Shown: piece by piece, positions 42,477 to 50,100 of the stretch | Numbering within the stretch: position 1 is the first letter of the stretch | How the letters are laid out: every line of letters begins with the position of its first letter | From: Clostridium sp. BNL1100 | GTDB taxonomy: Bacteria > Bacillota > Clostridia > Acetivibrionales > DSM-1351 | Reading direction: 5' to 3' | Assembly (NCBI RefSeq): GCF_000244875.1 | Contig: NC_016791.1 | Span: 4,035,001 to 4,099,000 of the forward strand | Length of the DNA stretch: 64,000 bases | Translations under genes and position numbers: made by a program | Notes under the pieces: model-generated | The model's database searches: none | Seen by the model: only the letters and a program-made list of their open reading frames with translations | What the model was told of the DNA's origin: nothing

Positions 42477-42907
42477 AGAGCATCTACCTCCTCAAAATCT
42501 TTATTGAAATACCTAACCGGCTGTCTGCGTTTCTTTGCTTTTTCAATTTCAATACTCATACCCCTTGAAATAACATCACCTAAAACCCAGACCTCTTGGC
42601 ATTTTCCCATTAAGATAATGTCCATGAAAATAGCGAGGTCACGCTCTTTCTCATTGCTGTCATCCATAAACTGAGGAAACATAAGATGGGGAGCGAGAGG
42701 GATATTTCCTTTTTCTAATGCGAAACGGCAGAACTCCCGTGTCCGCTTATTATTGTTTTCAATATCTCCGCTAAAGGGAGAGCAGATATAGACAAGAGGC
42801 TTGAAGGCAGCTTTTACTGCTGCCTTTTCCTCACGGGTTACATTGGTAAGTGCTTCATGGGGAGTCGGATCATGATATCCTTCTGAATTGAATTTATTTA
42901 TGCTCAT
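42473..42907 (-). CDS. DUF7768/DUF4406-like protein
   Basis: A 144-aa protein with a nucleoside 2-deoxyribosyltransferase-like fold: VYICSPFSGDIENNNKRTREFCRFA (about 38-62), APHLMFPQFMDDSNEKERDLA and EVWVLGDVISRGMSIEIEKA (about 106-125). Such phage proteins are now placed in DUF7768 (earlier DUF4406). They may act on nucleotides, but this is not shown. ATG 42907 (MSINKFNSEGYH) follows GGAGGTAG and overlaps the zinc ribbon gene; the longer frame to 42988 is rejected. Confidence 0.88.
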   Translation of the reverse strand: MSINKFNSEGYHDPTPHEALTNVTREEKAAVKAAFKPLVYICSPFSGDIENNNKRTREFCRFALEKGNIPLAPHLMFPQFMDDSNEKERDLAIFMDIILMGKCQEVWVLGDVISRGMSIEIEKAKKRRQPVRYFNKDFEEVDAL

Positions 42908-43115
42908 AACGTCTACCTCCAGCTCTAACCTTCTTGCCACATTCATCACAAAATACTGCCGTGCCAAATAGATCGCTCTCTCCGTCACTTAAAATTTCTG
43001 CAATGTCTACTGACACCTCAGTGCCACACATAGGGCAATGACAAAATACATTCTCATCTGTTATTTCAATGGATACCTCCATGGTATCGTTCAATTTTTC
43101 TTTCACATAAAACAT
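42894..43115 (-). CDS. Small zinc ribbon protein, 73 aa
   Basis: A short protein with two CxxC knuckles: FCHCPMCGTEV (about 26-36) and VFCDECGKKV (about 55-64), giving a zinc ribbon. Start ATG 43115 (MFYVKEKLND) follows AAGGAGGG. It lies between Rha and the DUF7768 gene and overlaps the latter. Probably a nucleic acid or protein-binding accessory factor; no closer assignment is possible. Confidence 0.85.
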   Translation of the reverse strand: MFYVKEKLNDTMEVSIEITDENVFCHCPMCGTEVSVDIAEILSDGESDLFGTAVFCDECGKKVRAGGRRYEHK

Positions 43116-43129
43116 AATAATTACCCTCC

Positions 43130-43798
43130 TTAATTTGCGTTTTCTTCCATCTTCAACTTGTACCATTCCAAATGACGCTTACGCTGCTGATAGTCCGGAA
43201 CAGCTACTAACAAACCCACATCCACTTTCTGCAAAGTTTCAAGCATCGTAATCTGCTCATCGGATAGGTAGGGACGGATGCTTTTACCCTTTTCGATACC
43301 GTTGGCTATTCTAAATTGCTTTGCAGACATCCCGGTAACAATGCGGTTAATCATGTCGCATTCATTACTGAAGTGATATGGCTTGGGATTTTCGTGAAGT
43401 AGCTTAATGTTGTCTGTCAGCAAAGGGAACTCTTTACGGGCTGAAACAAGCGTCTTAATAAACTGCTCCATTTCATTAAAGCGTTTAATGTATAACTCTT
43501 TAAACTTCATTGCTTTTTGTCCCGTATATCCCATGACTAACATAGTGAAACCATCACGGGTCATGGCATAAGCCTTTTGCTTTCTGTTCCAACCATCCGT
43601 GTATGAGGTCGGCTCAAAATTGAGCTGAGCAAATTCTTTACTTAAACCAGAATTAGGGTCAGTGATTTTTGCAATGTCACGCAGCACATTCTTATGCTCC
43701 TTCTCAAAGAACTCAGCAACAAACAAGCTATCTACTCTTGCCGTATCCTTGGTGTCGGCAAATACACCATATTTGTCTTTAGGTATTAATTCTCTCAT
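43130..43798 (-). CDS. Rha-family phage regulatory protein
   Basis: A 222-aa Rha protein. The N-terminal Rha domain shows RVDSLFVAEFFEKEHKNVLRDI (about 21-42) and YAMTRDGFTMLVMGYTGQKAMKFKELYIKRFNEME (about 76-110). A C-terminal region (125-222) contains a helical part KQFRIANGIEKGKSIRPYL. Rha proteins interfere with phage growth in some hosts (for example in integration host factor mutants) and are treated as regulators. ATG 43798 follows GAGGAGG. The third hairpin leader is 33 bp upstream. Confidence 0.92.
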   Translation of the reverse strand: MRELIPKDKYGVFADTKDTARVDSLFVAEFFEKEHKNVLRDIAKITDPNSGLSKEFAQLNFEPTSYTDGWNRKQKAYAMTRDGFTMLVMGYTGQKAMKFKELYIKRFNEMEQFIKTLVSARKEFPLLTDNIKLLHENPKPYHFSNECDMINRIVTGMSAKQFRIANGIEKGKSIRPYLSDEQITMLETLQKVDVGLLVAVPDYQQRKRHLEWYKLKMEENAN

Positions 43799-43830
43799 CA
43801 GAATTACCTCCTCATAATTTTTTGGAGATC

Positions 43831-43878
43831 TTGACCTCCTAACTGGTAGCCTTGAGAAAAGGTCAAATCTGATGGTTT
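43831..43878 (-). promoter_or_regulatory. Hairpin leader element, copy 3
   Basis: TTGACCT (43831-43837) pairs perfectly with AGGTCAA (43860-43866). The conserved loop sequence is CTAACTGGTAGCC, and AAATCTGATGGTTTT follows at 43865-43879. It overlaps the last five codons and stop of the sigma-like gene and precedes Rha. Unlike copy 1 it does not cover the downstream ribosome site. Confidence 0.6.
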
Positions 43879-44411
43879 TCTAAAAACTCTTTAATTTTTT
43901 TCTCTGCACGTTTTAGCTTTTGGCTGATATTGTTTTCATCAGCGCCGATAGAGCGGGCATAATCACGGATTGGCATGCCATCGATCCGTACTGCAATAAA
44001 CATATCTATCCAATCTTGCTTTTTACCGAGAGCCTTATGTACCAATTGGCAAACAGCCTCGTGTTCGTAATGGAGATTACGCTCAACCTCCTGTGAATCA
44101 TCTGCAATAGTATCCATTACATCCGTTTCATCCTCAGCTTCATCATCTTTGCGATATGGGGTATTTGGTTTACCGAGATGCCTATGAAATCTGCGCCAGT
44201 TGTTATATTCCTTACTGTTCATAAGGTCGAACATTTCCTGTACAGTCTCACAACGCTTTACTTCAGCCTTCTTTTCTGGCTTTGCTTCTGCAAGACGCTG
44301 CTCATAGTCGATATCCAGCATGATGCTGTAATCATCATCCGGAATATCAATTGTGGTGTAGAACTTGTGGCCGTTTTTGATGTTTTCTTCATACAAAATT
44401 CGAATCTTCAT
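43863..44411 (-). CDS. Sigma-factor-like regulator, 182 aa
   Basis: The C-terminal 60 residues resemble sigma-70 region 4: DWIDMFIAVRIDGMPIRDYARSIGADENNISQKLKRAEKKI, with the helix-turn-helix over IRDYARSIGADENNISQKL. The N-terminal half is acidic and not recognised (YTTIDIPDDDYSIMLDIDYEQ). It probably controls early phage transcription. ATG 44411 (MKIRILYEENIK) follows AAAGGA; the longer frame to 44453 runs into the terminator upstream. It is the first gene of the early operon, after the dyad/attenuator region. Confidence 0.82.
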   Translation of the reverse strand: MKIRILYEENIKNGHKFYTTIDIPDDDYSIMLDIDYEQRLAEAKPEKKAEVKRCETVQEMFDLMNSKEYNNWRRFHRHLGKPNTPYRKDDEAEDETDVMDTIADDSQEVERNLHYEHEAVCQLVHKALGKKQDWIDMFIAVRIDGMPIRDYARSIGADENNISQKLKRAEKKIKEFLENHQI

Positions 44412-44451
44412 TAAGTATTCCTTTCCGTCCCGGCATTGGGCGGCGGAATAC

Positions 44452-44485
44452 AAAAAGAGCCTGTGGTGAAGATGGCCACAGACTC
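44452..44485 (-). terminator. Terminator or attenuator in front of the sigma-like gene
   Basis: GAGCCTGTGG (44457-44466) pairs with CCACAGACTC (44476-44485), one mismatch, with a T5 run on the minus strand. It sits between the early promoter and the first early gene, so it must be bypassed for early expression. Confidence 0.75.
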
Positions 44486-44493
44486 CGCTTGTC

Positions 44494-44607
44494 CTAAAAA
44501 TGGGCGCACGAAATCACGGTGGGTGCATCTTCATTCCAAACACAGTCTTTATCACTGTGTTCTGAACTCTTTATGCATCCCGCCGTCCTAATGCGCATCT
44601 CGGACAT
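44494..44607 (-). CDS. Possible leader peptide, 37 aa
   Basis: A 38-codon frame from ATG 44607 to TAG 44494-44496: MSEMRIRTAGCIKSSEHSDK, then DCVWNEDAPTVISCAHF. It ends 9 bases before the terminator stem and spans the AACACAG/CTGTGTT hairpin. No Shine-Dalgarno is at the usual distance; the nearest AGGAGG is 28 bases away within a hairpin. The composition looks protein-like and has three cysteines. It may be a leader peptide or a tiny protein, or not translated. Confidence 0.35.
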   Translation of the reverse strand: MSEMRIRTAGCIKSSEHSDKDCVWNEDAPTVISCAHF

Positions 44608-44620
44608 TGAGATTTTATTT

Positions 44621-44639
44621 CAGGAGGTTTGTCCTCCTG
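44621..44639 (-). promoter_or_regulatory. Perfect hairpin containing AGGAGG
   Basis: CAGGAGG (44621-44627) and CCTCCTG (44633-44639) form a perfect 7-bp stem with a 5-nt loop in the early leader. In the transcript it would hold a ribosome-binding sequence in the folded state. Confidence 0.5.
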
Positions 44640-44674
44640 TTATGGTAATGATAATACTTTTACTTTTTTTGCCC

Positions 44675-44691
44675 GTTGAATAAACTTCAAC
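44675..44691. promoter_or_regulatory. Dyad operator A, GTTGAA-N5-TTCAAC
   Basis: GTTGAATAAACTTCAAC: perfect 6-bp arms and a 5-nt spacer. It differs from the copy at 44772 at one spacer base only and lies about 65 bp downstream of the candidate -10 box. Confidence 0.6.
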
Positions 44692-44753
44692 AGCAAAAAG
44701 CGTTATTTGCTGCTTTTATCCGTATAAAATTTTAAATTACTTGAAAATTGCCC

Positions 44754-44788
44754 ATTATACCGTTAATATCCGTTGAATAAAGTTCAAC
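44754..44788 (-). promoter_or_regulatory. Early promoter with dyad operator B
   Basis: TATAAT (44754-44759) on the minus strand. No good -35 hexamer is found 17 bp upstream; instead the dyad GTTGAATAAAGTTCAAC (44772-44788) covers the -35 region. A protein binding the dyad could repress or activate this promoter, which would drive the leader, sigma-like gene, Rha and replication genes. Confidence 0.5.
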
Positions 44789-44804
44789 AAAAATATTTTT
44801 GAGC

Positions 44805-44839
44805 AAAAAAAAAGACCAGACTTCTCTAAAGTCTGATCT
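44805..44839 (-). terminator. Terminator of the hsd operon
   Basis: AGACCAGACTT (44813-44823) pairs with AAGTCTGATCT (44829-44839), one wobble, CTCTA loop, followed on the minus strand by nine T. Starts 15 bp after the hsdR stop and isolates the restriction operon from the early promoter. Confidence 0.9.
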
Positions 44840-44853
44840 GTTTTTCAATATAT

Positions 44854-47800
44854 CTAATTTTTAACTGGGGGTTGGTGAATCAAGTAATCATAGCGTTGTT
44901 CCTTCAATTCTTCATAGACATCATCATAATCAGTTGCCCATTTCAAATGTAGAAGAGCATCATATATGCTATTTTCCTCACCTTTTTTTCCAGGTACGTC
45001 GAAGTTCAAAGATAACTCAGCAAGTTGTAACATCTTATCACTAACGCGGAACGGAATATGTATACCTAAACAAGTTGAAATAACATTAAGCTTAGTAAGG
45101 TTTGTTCCTCTTTTCATATTACTAATAGTTCTATTATCTAAGCCTGTAGTATCCCTCAGCAACCTAACTGAATAGTTGCAAACATTTTTGCTCATCAGCT
45201 TTGTTAATGCATCGCCAAAGTCAAGTCCATTTATAGCTATCAACATTTCATGTGATATTTCGTTTACAAGTCCATATTTGGTGAGTAGTTCTTCACTTAT
45301 TTCATCATAATAATTGAAAGATTTACTTGCCATAGCTGCAGGTAATGTTACATAATGTAATTCTCCAGTTTCATGGTCAATTACAAATTGAAGGAAACAT
45401 TCTTCCTCATGTGCTTTTGCATAATTTGTAAGGCGCATTCTTCCGTTATCGTCACACTGAATATATTTGTTATCGTAGATACACAGCTTGTTTTCTACAT
45501 AAGCGAAACAGTCAGTTTCTATCATACAAGCTAATGCCTTACTCTCCGAATACCAATTATTCAATGTTGCACTTTTTACAGAAGATACCTTAGATTTTCC
45601 TTTCATTTTTTCTTCTGTTAAAACAACCCCAACACTAGCACAATATTCGCTTTCATTTTTTTCTCTTATAACTTCGTTATGTTCAACATTAGGATAAAGA
45701 TAAGCATAAGGATCTTCACCACCACTCAAAAGAAAATGTCTCAAATATCGTTCAATATACATTACAAGCCTGGATTCTTGATAGTTATTTTGTTCTACAA
45801 TAATAAAGAATGACCTTGCTTTTTGGCTATCTACAGTAGCCTTTAATTCTTCAAATTTACCATGAGCCTCTATTGTTTCTTTTGTTACTTTTCTTTCTAG
45901 CAATTCACGAAGGAGTCTTTCATTGCAACCAAGTCTTTTAATAACATGCTTAATTCTAAGATCTTCCGCATTTTTCATCATTTCAGAGATGTAATCTCTA
46001 AACGATTTACCCGGACTGATGTGAATATTTCCTGCTTGAATATCGTGAATGAAAATGTTGGCATACTTTTGTTCTTCTTGAGATAGCATAGAGAATGACT
46101 TATGCAGTTCTTTTAGTGTCTTCTCCAAAGATTCCGCATCATATTCACTTTGTATCAACTTCATGAATTTTTCAAATCGAGAGTTCATATAGTCTGCATC
46201 AATCTTTTCAGTATCGTATTCCGTAATATGTGTGTCAATTTCGTATGGAACATCTCCACCACGTCCACCTCCTCCACCTTTAGCTAGTTCTTTATATCTA
46301 GCAAGAAGAATGAGGTATGTCATTTCATCTAAATGCATTACAATGCTTGAACCGTTTTCATCCGTATATGTATTTTGACTCCAAGTAAAGCCTTGTATTG
46401 TTGCTGCCTCTAAATGTGTAGAAAACTGTTTAAATTGTTTTGCAAATTTAGCTTTTACAGAGGATTCATCTGGTAGTCTTTCAAAATCGATAATCCCTGC
46501 GTTTTTAAATAAAGCCTCTATTTCATCAAATAAAGAATTCATCTGTCTCAGGTTGTTTGGCAATTTATCTACAAATAGACCTGTTGGGATGTCTCCTGAA
46601 TATGCTTTTACTGCTGCCTCTATATTTTTCTCCATAGTATTAGGGCGTCTGTAATACTTGATAATGCCAAAAGGCTTTTCTGCAATATTAAATAATCGAT
46701 TGGTTCTTGAAAATGCCTGAATAAGATTTTCGTATTCCATTACCTTATCTAAATATAAGGTGTTAACCCATTTAGAATCGAATCCCGTAAGCATCTGATT
46801 CACAACAATAAGAATATCAATTTGTTCGTCCTGCGTAATACGTTCATAAGGCTTTTTGTGAGCCAATCTTAAGCTAACATCTTTTCTGAATTTATCATAT
46901 GACGGGATAGTAAAAGTCTGTGAAAACCTATTGTTGTAGTCTTCAAGCATTTCTACAATCCCGTCCTCTTTTTCTAAAGAGCCACCACCTTCATTATCAA
47001 TGCTTGGATCAAACATGGCCGCAATAGATAAATTAGGCATTTCTGCTTTCATTAATCGATAATACGCAACAGCCTCTGGAATACTGCTTGTGGCAAAAAT
47101 CGCATGGAACTTTCTGCCTCGGCTATAAATAGTCCATTTTTTCTTAATATCTGATATTACGCCATTCCTGTATTCAGCAGTTTGATATTGCTCATTTGGT
47201 ATGAAATCTTCAATCCCTGCAACCCATTTTCCATCAACTTGTTCTCCATACATTTTGACTTGTGATGAATCCATGTACTTGTAGAACATCTTTTCTTTTT
47301 GAGGGTCACCCATTACTTCTTCCACTGTAGCTGCCTTAGCCTTATGAAGAGCAACAGCTTGTCTCAAATCTGAGTCATCAAAGATTTTTACCATGTATGG
47401 ATCAAAACCTAAAACATTCTTATCTCTAATGCCATCTGCTAATGTATAACGATGTATTTCATCACCAAATATTGTCGGAGTTGTACTATCCTTCTTTATA
47501 TTTACATCCTGTATAGGTGTACCTGTAAATCCAAAAATTATTGAATGTTTAAATGTATTTTTAATAGTAGTTAACATTTCGCCAAAAGTGGAACGATGAC
47601 ATTCGTCTATAATAATTGCAATTCGCTTTGTTTTGATTATTTTCAAATCAGCTTCATTTAATCCCTGAGCATCTTCAGAGATGTTACTTAGTTTTTGAAT
47701 GGAAGTTACTATTAGAGTATTATCCAAATCATCACTCTTAAGCTTTGAAATAAGGATATCGGTATTTTCTGTAGCTTGCACCGCTTCGCTTTCATTTGCA

Positions 47801-48822
47801 AAGGACCTATATTCCTTTAATGATTGTATACCTAATTCCTTTCTATCTACCAAAAATATGACCTTATCTGCATCGTGTGAACTTGCAATTAACTGTGCAG
47901 ATTTAAAACTAGTCATTGTTTTTCCTGAGCCAGTCGTATGCCACACATGACCGCCTAATTGGTTGTTATCCTTCCAATTCTTTTTCGCCACCTTATCAGC
48001 TATACCAATTGCTGCGTAATACTGATAACTTCTCATTACTTTTAATACGCCTTCGTCAGTATCTGCAATAGTATAAAAACCAATAAGCATATGAGCCATA
48101 GGAATGTTTAGTAATTTCGCAACCACTTCATCCCATTTATTGATAGGCTGATTATTAAAATTAGCCCAATGAAAATAAAACACCTTGTTAAACTTCATTC
48201 CTTCGCCCGGATTTGCAAAGTACACGGTTTCTTCTGGTTGCATAGCAACAAATACCTGTATTAACGAAAACAAGCCTCGAAAAACACCCTCATGAGAATA
48301 TTTCTCAATCTGATTATAAGCTTCACTAACGGGTATCCCACTTTTCTTTAATTCAATATGAATAACTGGCATACCGTTTATCAAAAGCATTAAATCTCCA
48401 CGCCTATTATTTAGAATCGGGGATTTGGTAGGGAAATGAGGCTGCTGCACTATTTGATATCGACTTTCACCATATGCTATTTCTTGCCGGTCATATATTT
48501 TTAAGCTAACCTCTTTACCAAAATGCTCTTTATCATCTGGGTTGTCTCGTTTAATAGATACACTTTTTCCGTTTATAAAGCTGTTTAATTTGATAGGAGA
48601 TTGCAGTAGTTTAACCTGCTCCATAATCTGCTGCATTTCTCCATCTGTCAATGGGCATTCATTCAAACGATCCCTTTGACGGTTGTTGTTAAACAAAATA
48701 TCAGCCCAGTTCTTTATTAAATCTTTTTCTGAAGGATGTCGAATTACTTCTGACTCCCAACCACATTCTATCAAGGCTTTTATGACAGCCTCTTCAAAAT
48801 CCGTTTCTTTATCAAAATACAA
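44854..48822 (-). CDS. hsdR: Type I restriction subunit R with C-terminal HTH
   Basis: About 1322 aa, longer than typical HsdR (about 1000-1100). Numbering below is from the GTG at 48831. The nuclease domain has RGD (144-146), HIELKKSG (158-165) and QIEKY (174-178). The SF2 translocase has HTTGSGKTMTS (298-308), DECH (409-412) and FGFTGTP. A long helical region follows, and from about 1220 an XRE-like helix-turn-helix with IRRx-type helices (RLLRDTTGLDNRTISNMKRG, then LNVISTCLGIHIPF) that is not part of normal HsdR. The TTG at 48822 is spaced best from AGGAGG. It cuts unmodified DNA with HsdM and HsdS. Confidence 0.93.
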   Translation of the reverse strand: MYFDKETDFEEAVIKALIECGWESEVIRHPSEKDLIKNWADILFNNNRQRDRLNECPLTDGEMQQIMEQVKLLQSPIKLNSFINGKSVSIKRDNPDDKEHFGKEVSLKIYDRQEIAYGESRYQIVQQPHFPTKSPILNNRRGDLMLLINGMPVIHIELKKSGIPVSEAYNQIEKYSHEGVFRGLFSLIQVFVAMQPEETVYFANPGEGMKFNKVFYFHWANFNNQPINKWDEVVAKLLNIPMAHMLIGFYTIADTDEGVLKVMRSYQYYAAIGIADKVAKKNWKDNNQLGGHVWHTTGSGKTMTSFKSAQLIASSHDADKVIFLVDRKELGIQSLKEYRSFANESEAVQATENTDILISKLKSDDLDNTLIVTSIQKLSNISEDAQGLNEADLKIIKTKRIAIIIDECHRSTFGEMLTTIKNTFKHSIIFGFTGTPIQDVNIKKDSTTPTIFGDEIHRYTLADGIRDKNVLGFDPYMVKIFDDSDLRQAVALHKAKAATVEEVMGDPQKEKMFYKYMDSSQVKMYGEQVDGKWVAGIEDFIPNEQYQTAEYRNGVISDIKKKWTIYSRGRKFHAIFATSSIPEAVAYYRLMKAEMPNLSIAAMFDPSIDNEGGGSLEKEDGIVEMLEDYNNRFSQTFTIPSYDKFRKDVSLRLAHKKPYERITQDEQIDILIVVNQMLTGFDSKWVNTLYLDKVMEYENLIQAFSRTNRLFNIAEKPFGIIKYYRRPNTMEKNIEAAVKAYSGDIPTGLFVDKLPNNLRQMNSLFDEIEALFKNAGIIDFERLPDESSVKAKFAKQFKQFSTHLEAATIQGFTWSQNTYTDENGSSIVMHLDEMTYLILLARYKELAKGGGGGRGGDVPYEIDTHITEYDTEKIDADYMNSRFEKFMKLIQSEYDAESLEKTLKELHKSFSMLSQEEQKYANIFIHDIQAGNIHISPGKSFRDYISEMMKNAEDLRIKHVIKRLGCNERLLRELLERKVTKETIEAHGKFEELKATVDSQKARSFFIIVEQNNYQESRLVMYIERYLRHFLLSGGEDPYAYLYPNVEHNEVIREKNESEYCASVGVVLTEEKMKGKSKVSSVKSATLNNWYSESKALACMIETDCFAYVENKLCIYDNKYIQCDDNGRMRLTNYAKAHEEECFLQFVIDHETGELHYVTLPAAMASKSFNYYDEISEELLTKYGLVNEISHEMLIAINGLDFGDALTKLMSKNVCNYSVRLLRDTTGLDNRTISNMKRGTNLTKLNVISTCLGIHIPFRVSDKMLQLAELSLNFDVPGKKGEENSIYDALLHLKWATDYDDVYEELKEQRYDYLIHQPPVKN

Positions 48823-48834
48823 TTTCCCCACCTC

Positions 48835-50100
48835 CTAAACAAACATCTTATCCATACAAGAAGATTTAATATTTCTTAATTTTTCAAGCCTGCACTGATG
48901 AAAGGTGATAAGGTTATCTAAGCTATCAAGAAAATTTCCGATTTTTCTCTGCTCTTCTATCTTAGGAACAAAGACATTAATTTTTAGAAAATCTGATTCG
49001 TGGATACGCCACTGACCATAAACAACACCTTGTCTCCATTTAACCATTTCATTTATAAATTCTTTTCTAATAAGCATTCTACCGATGAAATCCGAATCTG
49101 TGTTTTCTGTTGGTTCAAAAATGCTATAAACCGGTGAAAGCGAGGCTTTTCCATACTTGTTAAGCCCAATAGATCCTGTTTCGAGATTATTTGAACTATA
49201 AATAAAATCTCCAAATTCTGTTCTCTTGTACGCTTTATTTTCATTGTCATTTACAAGAAAACTTCTATCGTATCTATCACCTTTCGGGGCAACCCCTTCA
49301 TTTGCTACAAAAGCCATAAGTGGGTATTCATTGCTTTTTGGTAATTGTTCATTACGCTCTACAAGAATCTCTCCAACCGTACATTGTTTCCAAGGGTTTG
49401 CAAATCCATTAAACCTAACCTCTGGCACATTGCTACCATTCTTGGGAAACATTTTATCCATCAAGGACATTTTTACAATTATGAGCTTTTTATACTTAGA
49501 CACCTCTGAAGCTATCATATCATCTAAAGAGGATAAAAATTCTCCTATTTTTGCTTGCTCTTCAAATTCGTCTGAAAGAATAACATCGGTCTCTTTTATT
49601 CCTGTTTTTGAAATTGAGGTAACTTTAACGCCCTGCATTAGAGGTAATAACCTATCGTGATAAGCATTTGAATTCAAATAATACCCCATATACTTTGGTG
49701 CATATTTTTGTTTTGGGCGGCAAGGGATTGTATGCAATCCTGAAATAATCGGAGTACCACCAACACCAACTACTTCCGTACATTTTCCTACCGACTCGTC
49801 TTCAGCAGTATCTGCAATAACAATATCTCCATCTTTCAAGTACGATTTAAAGAACTTCTGTGCAACCGTAGCATCATTGATATAAGGGAGCTGCTCACGA
49901 TTAACATCAAGATACTCTCCAAACTTGACTAATACATCACCGTAATGAACGTTTTTTGCCACACCACCATCATAGTTTAAAGCATCTCTAGATAATGTAT
50001 TATTAGAAAGCATATCGAATGTGTCATCAAACTTTTTCTCAATCCACTCAGTTTCATGTCCAGCGAATCTGATTTCAGGTCTTTTTCTTTTTTTATGCAT
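48835..50100 (-). CDS. hsdS: Type I restriction specificity subunit S
   Basis: A 421-aa specificity subunit with two target-recognition domains: EIRFAGHETEWIEKKFDDTF to DVILSDEFEEQAKIGEFLSSLDDMI (first) and EVRFNGFANPWKQCTVGEIL to KIEEQRKIGNFLDSLDNLI (second), each ending with the conserved helix QxKIGxFLxxLD. These determine the bipartite recognition sequence, which cannot be read from the protein. ATG 50100 overlaps the hsdM stop (TGATG). The repeat of EEQAKIGEFLSSLD and EEQRKIGNFLDSLD allows domain exchange by recombination. Confidence 0.95.
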   Translation of the reverse strand: MHKKRKRPEIRFAGHETEWIEKKFDDTFDMLSNNTLSRDALNYDGGVAKNVHYGDVLVKFGEYLDVNREQLPYINDATVAQKFFKSYLKDGDIVIADTAEDESVGKCTEVVGVGGTPIISGLHTIPCRPKQKYAPKYMGYYLNSNAYHDRLLPLMQGVKVTSISKTGIKETDVILSDEFEEQAKIGEFLSSLDDMIASEVSKYKKLIIVKMSLMDKMFPKNGSNVPEVRFNGFANPWKQCTVGEILVERNEQLPKSNEYPLMAFVANEGVAPKGDRYDRSFLVNDNENKAYKRTEFGDFIYSSNNLETGSIGLNKYGKASLSPVYSIFEPTENTDSDFIGRMLIRKEFINEMVKWRQGVVYGQWRIHESDFLKINVFVPKIEEQRKIGNFLDSLDNLITFHQCRLEKLRNIKSSCMDKMFV

